Positions 14,641 through 23,944 of a stretch of 36,616 bases of DNA are shown here, in pieces. Each line of letters opens with the position of its first letter. The stretch's first letter is position 1. The stretch comes from Chitinophagaceae bacterium (lineage in GTDB: Bacteria; Bacteroidota; Bacteroidia; Chitinophagales; Chitinophagaceae), in assembly GCA_027486835.1 (NCBI GenBank), contig JAIXOJ010000089.1, positions 1 through 36,616 on the forward strand. Direction: 5' to 3'. The position numbers and the translations under genes were made by a program. A model generated the notes under the pieces. That model saw nothing but the letters and a program-made list of their open reading frames with translations. It ran no database searches and was not told the DNA's origin.

Positions 14641-16979
14641 CCATGACGGCAGTTGGCATACATGGCATAAAATGCGGCCTGCTTTGCATCTTTTGCTAAA
14701 CGAGCCGCTTTTTGGTAGTAATAGGTGGCTTTCGGCGATTCGTAGGTTTCGTAAGAAGATAAATTGGTCATGAGCCAGAATTTGCCACTAGAACCCATAC
14801 TGAAATAAGCATTGCCAATGATATAGCAAAGCCGAGCCTTTTTTTCCATATTGGTTTCTTTGGCTTCTAGCGCTTTATAATGCATAAGTTTTTCTAGAAA
14901 ATGAGCTTTGTTAGGGTCATTCTTGTAGGTACTGTCTTGACTGTCTTCATTAGGATGGTAAATATTTACTTCAAAGGGATTTCCTGTGAGATAAAAACAA
15001 AAGGCGTGAGCGCTGTCGGTCCAAAATTGCGGTGCCACCTGTTTAAAGCTATGGAGTGCAGCAGCTATATTGTCTTGCTTTAGGTAGTAGATTCCTTGTA
15101 AATCATGTACCCTAAAAGTATCCCAAAGGGGTATCAACTGCCCATAATTGGTGTTACTAATCTGTTTACGCAAATTGGCTGAATCACCAGTTTCATAGCC
15201 ATAATTGCCATAATCGTAGAAAATAGCAAGGCGGTTAATGCAATACTGCTCATAATGTGAATGTTTTTTAGCTCGTAACACCTTTAATAACTGCTCAAAA
15301 TCTGCCCCTTTTGCATGTTCATATAATATGGTATAAACGTTTTTGGGGGAATTAAGCATCCAAACGCCCCAAGGCTTGTTGGTATTGCCAAGTAACAGTG
15401 CAGCATTTACCACATCGCCAAAAGCCAATAGCGTTTTCCCAAGGTAAATACACAGATCATCTTTAATGGATAAACTAGGATTAAAATTGTAATAATTTAC
15501 GTAGTTGTCTTCCAATGCTTTGTTCACCGTGTGCTGTGCATCCATGAAAGTAAGCAGTTGGTAAAGTTGTTCTTTCAGCGGTTCATCTAGTTTTCGTTGC
15601 TGTTGTAGGCGGATAGCCAGCATATTTATCCTTGCTTGCAAATAGTATGTTGAGGTTTTGGCACAAAGGTTCATGGCCTTGGTGCAATAGCTCAATGCTT
15701 GGTCATATTGGTGGAGCATTAGGTGCAGATGGCTGATGGCCAAATACTTCTCTGCTGGTTGAATGATTCCGTTTGTGGAAATGTCGGATACCAATGCCAA
15801 TAACTGCTGTGCATAAGCCCGTTCTTTTTGGCTACTCCCCTTTTCTACGCCATAGTTGTAGATAAAATAATCCTCCTCTTTCTGCGCTTCCTTGCCCATT
15901 AGAGCAGGGGTAAGTAAATAGGCTTCTACCTTATTGATTTCTCGGCTCAGCAGCAGGGGCAGCAACTTATTGTAAGGATCTAATTGAATGATTTTCTGTA
16001 GCGCAGCCAAGCAATGAGCCTGATTTTTCACGGCAAACACTGCATGGGCCAATGCCTTTTCCTTTTTAGTGGGCAATAGCGGAAGCAGGTGCTGTAGGCT
16101 ATCCCGCGTAATTACACGAATGGCTGCCAACCTTTTGTCTGGCGATTCTGACACTACATGCAGCAAATGGCGGTAGAAATTGGCATTGTGGATGTAATTC
16201 CTGGTGCGGCTAGGTTCTAGGTAATCATCATATGCACTGTTTCTATTGCTATCCTTTGCCGCAGTCATGGTTACGTAATACTCAGCCGCTGCTTTTATCC
16301 AAGGGGTTGTCCTAGGTTTGTTTAGATATTTTTTATACACCGAATCTAATGAGTGGGGCTGGTGACCGTAATGAAACAAGCGGCAAAGCAAATAGGCACA
16401 TCGCTCCTGAATAAAGGGATGCTTGGTGGTATTGAGGAGTTGGGCAAGTGCAAGCTGTGTTTGGCTTTCAGCATAGCTATGTACCGAGTCTAAACCCCAA
16501 GGGTCTTTATAGGCATTGAAACTATTGAATCGCTCGGCGCTTTTGGCTAACGTAAAATAAGTCCAAAACGCCTGATTGGTAGGTTGGCGTAAGGCTTTAA
16601 TAAAAGAGTTGCAGGTAAAAAAAGCCTGATTGGTATCTGCTAATGATTGATACTCCAAAATTGACATGGCCGTATCAAAATCGGGTTTAGAGAACTGTTG
16701 TTGCAAGGCTTTTCTCCAACTTAAATAGTTTTGGTTTAATTCTATGGCGGAGGCGTATACGTAACCATATTTGTTTTTTCCAAAAACGTCTAATGAAAAA
16801 TACAATGCCTCCAAATGACCAGAGGAGTCCAATGCCGAAGGTTGCCATAAAGCCACCCTAAAATCTTCATCGGGTATAAATCCAATGCAGGCGATGGTGG
16901 TGTGTTTGGGTAATAATAGCAGGAAAGCAAATAGTACACTAGTGCTTAAACACTTCCATTGCTTTTTCAATAGCGGCAT
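14499..16979 (-). CDS. Large secreted TPR-like protein, unknown function
   Basis: 826 residues from the chosen ATG; a second ATG four codons upstream (16991) is equally possible. A signal peptide (about 1-32, V-L-F-A-F-L-L-L-L-P core) is followed by a long, almost wholly alpha-helical protein. Parts look like degenerate tetratricopeptide repeats, for example Y-L-A-I-S-H-L-H-L-M-L-H-Q-Y-D-Q-A-L-S-Y-C-T-K-A-M and the C-terminal A-T-Y-Y-Y-Q-K-A-A-R-L-A-K-D. No catalytic motif is recognised. It is probably periplasmic. Its start overlaps the end of the upstream lipoprotein gene (16939) by about 40 nt, so the two are translationally coupled and probably work together. Its last codons lie against the truncated PIN gene. 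Confidence 0.8.
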   Translation of the reverse strand: MPLLKKQWKCLSTSVLFAFLLLLPKHTTIACIGFIPDEDFRVALWQPSALDSSGHLEALYFSLDVFGKNKYGYVYASAIELNQNYLSWRKALQQQFSKPDFDTAMSILEYQSLADTNQAFFTCNSFIKALRQPTNQAFWTYFTLAKSAERFNSFNAYKDPWGLDSVHSYAESQTQLALAQLLNTTKHPFIQERCAYLLCRLFHYGHQPHSLDSVYKKYLNKPRTTPWIKAAAEYYVTMTAAKDSNRNSAYDDYLEPSRTRNYIHNANFYRHLLHVVSESPDKRLAAIRVITRDSLQHLLPLLPTKKEKALAHAVFAVKNQAHCLAALQKIIQLDPYNKLLPLLLSREINKVEAYLLTPALMGKEAQKEEDYFIYNYGVEKGSSQKERAYAQQLLALVSDISTNGIIQPAEKYLAISHLHLMLHQYDQALSYCTKAMNLCAKTSTYYLQARINMLAIRLQQQRKLDEPLKEQLYQLLTFMDAQHTVNKALEDNYVNYYNFNPSLSIKDDLCIYLGKTLLAFGDVVNAALLLGNTNKPWGVWMLNSPKNVYTILYEHAKGADFEQLLKVLRAKKHSHYEQYCINRLAIFYDYGNYGYETGDSANLRKQISNTNYGQLIPLWDTFRVHDLQGIYYLKQDNIAAALHSFKQVAPQFWTDSAHAFCFYLTGNPFEVNIYHPNEDSQDSTYKNDPNKAHFLEKLMHYKALEAKETNMEKKARLCYIIGNAYFSMGSSGKFWLMTNLSSYETYESPKATYYYQKAARLAKDAKQAAFYAMYANCRHGYIDPEHLNTRLTSQKDGAEWLKRLVHECPLYADFFQQENKLVAKIL

Positions 16980-18048
16980 AATTTGTAGCATTTACATGGT
17001 CAATATCAAAAAACACAACACTAAATTCGGGTTGGTTAAGGGCTTTTTTACACAGGTTAGCCGCTTGCAGCAACGATTTTTCGCTGATGGTTTCGTGGCG
17101 CAATACATCGCCTTGGTGCAGCAATCGGTCGTGCAAAACGGTATCTATTAGCAGTTCGAAGTTATTACCCGAAAGCGGACGTACATACGGCGGGAAACTA
17201 AAGAATGAATCCTCTATTTGATTGTCTAAGCCTACAAATTGTCCGTTTCTAAATATAACTGTCCACGAAAAAAAGGGCAGCGCAATGTTCATTTTTACTG
17301 GGTAGCTAGCTGCCTGTTGGAAATAAGGTTTAGCCGCTGCTTCGGTAAAAATGGAGTTTTCTTCTTTAGGGCTTTTTAGTTGCCCGGTATTGTAGCACAT
17401 GAGGTACACTTCATCCACGGGGGGCACTCCCGTTTGTTTCGGGTATTTATATTGATGCAGCCGAAGCGTGGCCGATAGCAGCAAGGAAGGCTGTTGTTGT
17501 TTAAGGGCTTGGAGCAGTTGGAAATACTTGTTGCGGGTCTGCACCGTCCAGTCGCAATCTATTTGTAGTGCATGGTAATGGAGTGGTGTATTAGGAGGCG
17601 GTGGCGGTGGTTGAGAATAATAAAAGGGGTTAGTGGATATATGGAGTATCTCTGTTTTCAGTAGTATTTTATTGGCCAATGCGGCTATTTGGTTGCTATC
17701 TATTTTTTCCAAGGTACGGTTGGTAATAAACACCACGGGGGTAACAGGGGCAGTAAACGTATCCCAATGATTGCGGAAAAGCGAATCACAATTAAATGTA
17801 GCGGTGGGGTATGCGCCATAAATGTCTGACCAATCTACGTCCATCACTTTTATAAACACCTGTCCACAACGCAGCGTAATGGCAGAGTCACTTTGCGAAT
17901 AGCTATGATTTCCCATCATCCGCCAATGATAAAAACCCAAGGTAGGATGCTTGGGTTGTCGCTTACACCCAAAGCAGCATAAAGTGGCGATGACAAATAC
18001 GACGAAAAAGCGAGTAGTTATTTGTTTTATGGTAACGAGTTGCAGCAT
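16939..18048 (-). CDS. Lipoprotein with TIM-barrel-like (DUF3142-like) features
   Basis: 369 residues from the ATG that gives a clean lipoprotein signal (hydrophobic F-F-V-V-F-V-I-A-T-L-C then C-F-G-C, lipid-attachment Cys about residue 28). An upstream in-frame ATG at 18135 adds 29 residues that spoil the signal. The mature part begins G-F-Y-H-W-R. It contains L-Q-I-D-C-D-W-T followed by a helix with K-Y-F-Q-L-L-Q-A-L-K, a strand L-L-L-S-A-T-L-R-L, D-E-V-Y-L-M-C-Y-N and M-N-I-A-L-P-F-F-S-W. This series of barrel strands with acidic ends resembles glycoside-hydrolase-like DUF3142 proteins (tentative). It is coupled to the downstream 826-residue protein by overlap; a surface or periplasmic pair is likely. 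Confidence 0.75.
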   Translation of the reverse strand: MLQLVTIKQITTRFFVVFVIATLCCFGCKRQPKHPTLGFYHWRMMGNHSYSQSDSAITLRCGQVFIKVMDVDWSDIYGAYPTATFNCDSLFRNHWDTFTAPVTPVVFITNRTLEKIDSNQIAALANKILLKTEILHISTNPFYYSQPPPPPPNTPLHYHALQIDCDWTVQTRNKYFQLLQALKQQQPSLLLSATLRLHQYKYPKQTGVPPVDEVYLMCYNTGQLKSPKEENSIFTEAAAKPYFQQAASYPVKMNIALPFFSWTVIFRNGQFVGLDNQIEDSFFSFPPYVRPLSGNNFELLIDTVLHDRLLHQGDVLRHETISEKSLLQAANLCKKALNQPEFSVVFFDIDHVNATNYAAIEKAMEVFKH

Positions 18049-18409
18049 AAATACAGGTTGATTTGCCCCCAAGCAATGCACCAATATTAGCTGAAATAGT
18101 TGATTGGGGAGGGGGTGGGAGGGATTGGGACACAATATTTTTTGTGGCTAAAAAAATAATCGGAAAAAATTCAAATTACCATTATTGTGTTTTTGACAAA
18201 TAAAAAAAATAGTATAAAATTCAAGACGGACAAGCGTTACAAATTAACCTCATTGGTAAAGGTTCGGGGGAGATGTTAATTCAATAGACTTGAAATGTTG
18301 AATACACACGTATGCACCCACATAATTTAACACTTATTTTTTACTGGCAAAAGAAACTTTTTCTATTATTGCACACGATAGCATTCTTTTAGAATTACAA
18401 AAAATATTT
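18049..18409. other. Divergent intergenic region, no gene seen
   Basis: Separates the leftward lipoprotein gene from the rightward gene at 18410. AT-rich. TATTATTG (18364-18371) is one base from TAnnTTTG and may be the promoter of the rightward gene. Nothing else is recognisable. Confidence 0.4.
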
Positions 18410-18913
18410 ATGGCATTAACGAATCTTGGCAGCAAGCATCTTACTGCTGCACAAAAAGCAACCATTGACACTGCATTAGCCAGCATTTTAACGGTTTTGC
18501 AGTCGGTATCTCCCAATTTTTCCGAAAAGGATCGAAAAAAATATGGCAGTATTAATGAACAAAACAAATTGGTGGTTAACAAGGCCAATGATTACCATTT
18601 AGCCCAACCTGCCCTTCAAAGTCCAGATGTAGATTGGACAGAATTTGATTTAGATTACCAAGACAGATTGTTTGCAGACACTCGGTTGAACACAGTTGAC
18701 AGCATCACTCACCTTTTGAGTGATTTTAAAATTGCGCATGATTTTGACAATTTACAAGATGCGCTAACCGATTATGGATATGCTCAATATAAAGCAGGAA
18801 GTAATACCCCTGGTTTTGCTGCTAAAGTTGCTGATTTTAAACCATTATTTCCACGTACTGGAACTGCTAAAAGTAAAGAAGAAGAAGTAGAAGAAGACCC
18901 AACTGGTGAATAG
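18410..18913 (+). CDS. Conserved-looking soluble protein, unknown function
   Basis: 167 residues, no signal peptide or membrane segment. The first ~55 residues are helical (A-A-Q-K-A-T-I-D-T-A-L-A-S-I-L-T-V-L-Q-S-V), the middle contains D-V-D-W-T-E-F-D-L-D-Y and the C-terminus is an acidic tail (K-E-E-E-V-E-E-D-P-T-G-E). Clean coding structure, a strong terminator 55 nt after the stop and an isolated position suggest an independently expressed cytoplasmic protein. No named family is recognised and no function is proposed. Confidence 0.7.
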   Translation: MALTNLGSKHLTAAQKATIDTALASILTVLQSVSPNFSEKDRKKYGSINEQNKLVVNKANDYHLAQPALQSPDVDWTEFDLDYQDRLFADTRLNTVDSITHLLSDFKIAHDFDNLQDALTDYGYAQYKAGSNTPGFAAKVADFKPLFPRTGTAKSKEEEVEEDPTGE

Positions 18914-18967
18914 CACCACGAGCGTTCTACTTGTTATTGATTGATTAGTATAAAAAATAAGTATTGC

Positions 18968-19005
18968 AAACCCGTCAAGTTTCTAAAGGCTTGACGGGTT
19001 TTTTT
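18968..19005 (+). terminator. Strong rho-independent terminator
   Basis: AACCCGTCAAG pairs perfectly with CTTGACGGGTT around a 10-nt loop, followed by T7. It ends the transcript of the gene at 18410-18913 and marks the border of the repeat region. Confidence 0.9.
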
Positions 19006-19109
19006 GTGGGTTGCAGTTCAAATACTTGTTCAGCCTGAGGTAAATCCAAAGCCTTGTGTGCATAAAACCAACAGAGAGCAGTTGTAGCCCCATTTTTACG
19101 TGTACTTAC

Positions 19110-19552
19110 CAAAGTTTTACCCTTAAGTACGTAAAGTTTTACGTTCTTGACCTAAAGTTTTAGGCTCAGGACGTAAAACTTTAGGCTTTATATCTAAAGT
19201 TTTACCCCTAGGGAGGTAAAGTTTTGGGTTCTTGACCTAAAGTTTTACCTCGCGGAGGTAAAGTTTTGGGTTCTTGACCTAAAGTTTTAGGCTCGGGACT
19301 TAAAATTTTGGGTTCTTGGTCTAAAGTTTTATGCTCGGGACTTAAAATTTTGGGTTCTTGGTCTACAGTTTTAGGCTCGGGACGTAAAGCTTTGGGTTTT
19401 TGGTCTGAAGTTTTACTTCGAGGACGTTAAGTTTTGGGTTCTTGGTCTAAAGTTTTAGGCTCGGGATGTAAAGTTTTGGGTTTTTGGTCTATAGTTTTAG
19501 GCTCGGGACTTAAAATTTTGGGTTTTTGGTCTAAAGTTTTACCTGTGTAAAC
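19110..19552. repeat. Minisatellite of 21-bp units (about 21 copies)
   Basis: Each unit starts with the near-palindromic core TAAAGTTTT plus a 12-bp tail. Tails alternate between type A (AGGCTCGGGACT) and type B (GGGTTCTTGGTC), giving a 42-bp higher-order period. Unit starts run 19132, 19153, 19174, 19195, then (after one 22-bp unit) 19217, 19238 ... to 19532 at exact 21-bp steps. Left copies are more diverged than right copies. Stops in all forward frames argue against coding. One reverse frame is open for 72 codons (19211-19426, P-E-P-K-T-L-D-Q type) but has no start. Confidence 0.9.
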
Positions 19553-19925
19553 AATATTTGGTCATACACCTCGCTTATTAGATGTGTTCTTTACATGGTT
19601 TTTCCCTTCAATCCCAAATAGGATGAAGCTGGTAACAAAATTCAAAACCCAGGGCTTTATAGCACTGGTAAAAGCATTTCAAAGTAAAAAAGGAGCGCAG
19701 TACTATCAAAGTGACTATATCGAATGTTAAAGCAAATCAAGATATTTGCGAACACTTGGAGGCTGGATAAGATGAAGCCAAGCTATTTTTTTAGAGCACT
19801 CAATTAAAGTATAAAAAACGTAATTATGAACCCTAAAATTGGATACCCTATAGTTTGTTCACAGCCCATGTGGTTTCAATTGTCTGCAGATGCTAATGGT
19901 CTTATTACAGAATTTTACTCAAATA
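19553..19925. other. Non-coding or decayed stretch between minisatellite and palindromic element
   Basis: Only very short frames are present: 35 codons from the ATG at 19622, and 52 codons at 19826-19984 whose end runs into the palindromic element (so its last residues are dictated by the repeat). Neither has a recognisable domain. It may be the remains of a displaced gene. Confidence 0.35.
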
Positions 19926-20009
19926 GGGATAAAAACGTGCATCAACTTCCCGAAAGTTTTAAACTTTCGGGAAGTTTTACTTAGTATTCCGAGCGTATCT
20001 TTTTATCCC
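19926..20009. repeat. Nested palindromic element, copy 1
   Basis: Outer arms GGGATAAAAA (19926-19935) and TTTTTATCCC (20000-20009) enclose a perfect inner 14-bp palindrome CTTCCCGAAAGTTT (19946-19959) / AAACTTTCGGGAAG (19961-19974) with a 1-nt centre. A second element with the same outer arms and a related inner palindrome lies at 30064-30157. It could be a REP/MITE-like dispersed element. The inner part is followed by TTTTACTT and could also act as a terminator. Confidence 0.65.
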
Positions 20010-20124
20010 GTTTAAAGTATTATTAGACAATTGGAGTAAGACCTTAGCTCTGTTATAAGTAAATCAAACTACCCTCCTAGTCAAAAAAAGCATACTTATT
20101 TTAAAGAAAAAACAAATCAATAAA

Positions 20125-21915
20125 ATGAAGATAATTAGCACCCATACATTCAAACACATCCTTAGAGATATTCACAAAAAATCTAGTAACAGAAACTTCT
20201 GTTTTATCATTGGTGCAGGAGCCAGCTATAAAAGTGGTATCCCCACAGGAGGCCAATTAGCAAATGGTTGGTTTAAAGAAATACAATACAGATCCTCAAC
20301 CAAAGAATTTGAACAATGGATAGCGGATGTAAAGCTTGATAAAAATGACCTTGCTGCCCATTATGGGGATATTTACAGAAAACGTTTTGAGTACGATAAA
20401 ACATCGGGGTACGAGTTTTTAATTCAGGCAATGCGAGATGCGAAACCATCGTTTGGCCACTTTGTACTAGCCCAAATATTGACCAAAGTGCCAGAAAGTT
20501 GTGTTTTGACTACCAATTTTGACAGCTTAGTGGAGTCCTCCATTTATCAATATACCGATAAAACACCCTTAGTATGTGGCCATGAATCGCTAAGTGGTTA
20601 TGCCCGACCCTCTAAAATTCACCCATTAATCATTAAGATTCATAGAGACCTATTGTTGGCCCCCATGAGTGAACCTAACCAGATAAATGCATTAGATAAA
20701 GCTTGGAAAGAACCCTTGGATAATATTTTTAGCACCCATATACCCATCATTATTGGTTATGGAGGAAATGATGGCAGCTTGATGACCTATTTTGAACAAA
20801 TGAACAAGCCGAGCAATTTCTTTTGGTGTGGACTTGCTAACAACCCACCATCGAACCATATAAAAGAATTGGTGGCAAAAATGGGTGGATGCTATGTGGA
20901 AATTGATGGATTTGACCAATTGATGCATGAGCTATTGTGGGTTTTTGATGAAATTAAACCAGCAGATGAAGAATTAGAAACCATCACTAAGAGTAGGTTA
21001 GAGGCCATGAAAAAGCAACTAACGGAAATGAAGAATAAACCAAGCACGACTAACGCTACTGAAACAAATACGGTTAAGGAACTGTCGGCATTTGAATATG
21101 CCAACCTTGCGGACAATGAACCCGATTATGAAAAACGAAAAACCATTTATTTAGAAGCATTAGAGAAATTTCCAAATACCGCTTGGTTATGGAATAAGTT
21201 CACCTACTTTTTGCAATGGGTAAAAAAGGACTATTCTAATTTAAATGACTATTATCTAAAAGCTTTATCCATTGACCCTGAATATGCAATGAATATTGGA
21301 AATTATGCCGCTTACTTATTCGATATTAAAAAGGATTATGAAAATGCAGAAAAATATTATCTCAAAGCCTTAGCAATAGACCCTAAAAATGCAAACATTA
21401 ATGGGAATTATGCAAATTATTTGTGTGATATAAAAAAGGATTATGAAAATGCAGAAAAATATTATCTCAAAGCCTTAGCCATAGACCCTGAAAATGAAAA
21501 CAATAATGGGAATTATGCAGTTTTCTTAAAAGAAATAAAAAAGGATTATGAAAATGCAGAAAAATATTACCTCAAGGCCTTATCGATTGACCCAAATAGT
21601 GAAAATAAGAATGGAAATTATGCAAAGTTGTTATTAATAACAAATAGACAAAATGAAGCAACTACTTATGTAGAAAAAGCATTTGAGTTAAATAAAAATG
21701 AAGAAAATGGATTATTACTAGAGTTATGGTTTTACCGATTTGCACATTATCCAGAATGGTTGGATAAGGCCGAACAAGCAATGGAGCAATTGTTAGAAAA
21801 AGGAATTCAATCCATTGGTTGGGATTTCTCACAAAATATAGAAATAGCCATTGCTAATAACCACCCCAAACCGGATAAACTAAAAGAGCTTGCAAAGAGA
21901 ATTACAGAGAAGTAA
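20125..21915 (+). CDS. SIR2-domain protein with C-terminal TPR repeats (putative defence NADase)
   Basis: 596 residues. The N-terminal SIR2-like Rossmann domain (about 20-285) has the NAD-binding G-A-G-A-S (30-34), T-T-N-F-D-S-L-V-E (129-137), K-I-H-R-D (171-175, with the usual catalytic His but Arg where many have Gly) and I-I-I-G-Y-G-G-N-D (208-216). A charged linker (~285-315) leads to about five TPR-like repeats (to ~510), three almost identical, and a helical tail. SIR2-TPR architectures occur in antiphage systems where SIR2 depletes NAD+ on infection. That role is inferred from domain family and from the adjacent Septu-like genes. No signal peptide; cytoplasmic. Confidence 0.85.
   Translation: MKIISTHTFKHILRDIHKKSSNRNFCFIIGAGASYKSGIPTGGQLANGWFKEIQYRSSTKEFEQWIADVKLDKNDLAAHYGDIYRKRFEYDKTSGYEFLIQAMRDAKPSFGHFVLAQILTKVPESCVLTTNFDSLVESSIYQYTDKTPLVCGHESLSGYARPSKIHPLIIKIHRDLLLAPMSEPNQINALDKAWKEPLDNIFSTHIPIIIGYGGNDGSLMTYFEQMNKPSNFFWCGLANNPPSNHIKELVAKMGGCYVEIDGFDQLMHELLWVFDEIKPADEELETITKSRLEAMKKQLTEMKNKPSTTNATETNTVKELSAFEYANLADNEPDYEKRKTIYLEALEKFPNTAWLWNKFTYFLQWVKKDYSNLNDYYLKALSIDPEYAMNIGNYAAYLFDIKKDYENAEKYYLKALAIDPKNANINGNYANYLCDIKKDYENAEKYYLKALAIDPENENNNGNYAVFLKEIKKDYENAEKYYLKALSIDPNSENKNGNYAKLLLITNRQNEATTYVEKAFELNKNEENGLLLELWFYRFAHYPEWLDKAEQAMEQLLEKGIQSIGWDFSQNIEIAIANNHPKPDKLKELAKRITEK
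21226..21645 (+). repeat. 105-bp intragenic tandem repeats encoding TPR units
   Basis: The word AAGGA-TATG or its relative begins at 21226 (diverged), 21331, 21436 and 21541, exactly 105 bp apart (35 residues per unit). Units 2-4 are nearly identical at DNA level over the 5' half (AAAATGCAGAAAAATATTA), which indicates recent duplication or gene conversion and a potential for copy-number change without frameshift. Confidence 0.85.
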
Positions 21916-22174
21916 GGGATGATAAAATGGTAAAAATTATAGGCGAAACATCAGCGGTTTAAACAACTGAGTATAAGTGAATAAATAAGCATGAGGGTGT
22001 CTAGAAATCCTATTTAGCTTTTCATACAATAAGCACCAAAGAAAACGATACTCAATACTTTAATTTTTAAAATAGAGTTAGCTGGTTTGCCCAAAGATAT
22101 ATTTGCTAATTAGCCGTGTTTTTAATCGAAAGGGTAATACGTAACATTGGAAGACAATTTAAATCTACAAGAAT

Positions 22175-23944
22175 ATGAATGTTTGGAAAATAAGTTCTAG
22201 ATGGGATGAGAATGGAGGAAGGGAGGCCTCAATTTTATGGTTATTCAAAGAGCTAAAATTTGTATTTGCCTACACGTACGATTCAAAAATTAAGGAAAGG
22301 GTTAAATCTGGTGATTTGGTGGCCATTGCTGATGGAAGGACTGTTGTAGCAATAGGCAGGGCTATTAAAGACCCCTGTCTGATAATTGATTTTGATGAAG
22401 AAGCGCTAAGTAAGTACGATGACGGCAATGATGTTTATGGTTTTGAAGTTGACTTGGTAGAACTATTACCCGAAGAAAACTTTCATTACACACGTTCCAC
22501 ATTTCATGTTGTTCAAAGTGAATTTAGAAACAAAGTCATTGATTTATATAAAAGGCATAAGAATGTTTCTTTCCTTGAGGGTTATTTCAGGATAGACAAT
22601 TTAGAATTAACAAATTTTAAAAAGTATGAACATCTAGACATCGCTTTCAATCCCTGCATTAATTTATTTGTAGGCTTAAACGGGAGCGGAAAAACCACTT
22701 TGTTAGATGCAATAAGTGTGGCAGTTGGTGGGTTCTTTTCAAGTAGGGAAAGTAAAATGCAACGCTACATTAAATTCGAAGAAATAAGAATGACTGGTGT
22801 AGATGTAGAAACTGGTAAAATACGCCGGGAAGCCAAAACAAGTGTTTCAGCTACATGGAATCAACACCATTTTCTTTGGAAACGAACCATGAATAGGGAC
22901 ACAAAAAGCAATGAAAACAAAGACATGTTTTGGGCTGGTAATTATGGAGATATTTTTTTTGAAGGGTTCGAAAAAAACAATGGCGATAGAACGTTGGTTG
23001 CCCCATTGATTGCATACTATTCAACCTACAGGCTTTCAAAAGACAATAACCAAAATAAGTCACTGAATTACGATTTCGCAATGGGTCGGCAGAATGGCTA
23101 TTTGCGCTGTTTAGATGAAAAAGGAATCAAACAAACTTTGTCAGAATGGCTAGGAAATGCCTATTCCAGACGAGCGACCTTCAAATTAAAGGAAATTGAA
23201 AGGAGGGATTTAGATTTAGATAATGTTGAGGCTGCCATAAAAAAAGTAATGATACTTTTTTTGAAACTCCCCGAGGATTTTGCACTAAAGATATTTCCAG
23301 AGCCTGATGAGGATAACGAATTATACATTGGGTATGACCAACATATAATGCCCCTCAGTTATTATGCGGATGGTTTTAGAAATGTGCTGTTTTTGGTGAT
23401 AGACTTAGTATGGCGAGCATCTAAGTTAAATCCCTGGCTAGATATTGAAGGTTTAAAGGAATATTCTCATGGTGTTGTAATGATAGATGAAATAGACTTG
23501 CATTTACACCCAGGATGGCAAGCAGATGTACTACCACTTTTAAAAGATTTGTTTCCGAATGTTCAGTTTTTTATTACCACCCATAGCCCAACAGTAGTAG
23601 GTAATTTCAAGCCGAGAGAAAGAGAAAATCAGGATGGATTATTCAAGGATGGATTATTCATTATTGAAGACAACAAAATACATTCATATAACGACAGATA
23701 TTTTGGCAAGGAAATTAATGAGGTGCTTCGGGATGTTTTAGGGGCTTCGGACAGAAATATTGAAATACAACAGAAGCTTGATAAATTGTTGAACTTGGTC
23801 AGTGAAAATGCAAGCGATTATCAAGGTTTATTGGAAGAGCTTAAAAAAACTTTAGGCGAATATGATGCTGATATACAAAAGGTTGTAGCAATACTAGATT
23901 GGAATAAGTATAAAATAGAAAACAAGGATGCAGTTCATTCATAA
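22175..23944 (+). CDS. PtuA-like AAA ATPase with extra N-terminal domain (Septu/retron-Ec78-like)
   Basis: 589 residues. Residues about 1-130 form a separate domain beginning M-N-V-W-K-I-S-S-R-W with a central G-D-L-V-A-I-A-D-G-R-T-V-V-A-I-G (46-61), a beta-rich pattern reminiscent of PUA/EVE-like domains (tentative). An ABC/SMC-type ATPase follows: L-T-N-F-K-K (145-150), Walker A G-L-N-G-S-G-K-T-T (167-175), M-P-L-S-Y-Y-A-D-G-F (392-401) in the signature position, Walker B V-V-M-I-D-E-I-D (434-441) with L-H-P-G-W-Q, and H-loop T-T-H-S-P (468-472). It overlaps the HNH nuclease gene by 17 nt, so the products are made together. By analogy with Septu the ATPase would gate the nuclease during phage infection. 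Confidence 0.88.
   Translation: MNVWKISSRWDENGGREASILWLFKELKFVFAYTYDSKIKERVKSGDLVAIADGRTVVAIGRAIKDPCLIIDFDEEALSKYDDGNDVYGFEVDLVELLPEENFHYTRSTFHVVQSEFRNKVIDLYKRHKNVSFLEGYFRIDNLELTNFKKYEHLDIAFNPCINLFVGLNGSGKTTLLDAISVAVGGFFSSRESKMQRYIKFEEIRMTGVDVETGKIRREAKTSVSATWNQHHFLWKRTMNRDTKSNENKDMFWAGNYGDIFFEGFEKNNGDRTLVAPLIAYYSTYRLSKDNNQNKSLNYDFAMGRQNGYLRCLDEKGIKQTLSEWLGNAYSRRATFKLKEIERRDLDLDNVEAAIKKVMILFLKLPEDFALKIFPEPDEDNELYIGYDQHIMPLSYYADGFRNVLFLVIDLVWRASKLNPWLDIEGLKEYSHGVVMIDEIDLHLHPGWQADVLPLLKDLFPNVQFFITTHSPTVVGNFKPRERENQDGLFKDGLFIIEDNKIHSYNDRYFGKEINEVLRDVLGASDRNIEIQQKLDKLLNLVSENASDYQGLLEELKKTLGEYDADIQKVVAILDWNKYKIENKDAVHS

Noticed and set aside
19211-19426. Repeat protein (P-E-P-K-T-L-D-Q type) on the minus strand
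   Set aside because: The frame is open only because the period is a multiple of three. It lacks a start codon and is closed by stops in flanking units.
19110-19552. CRISPR array
   Set aside because: Units are contiguous 21-bp repeats with two alternating tails and no unique spacers; no cas genes are present.
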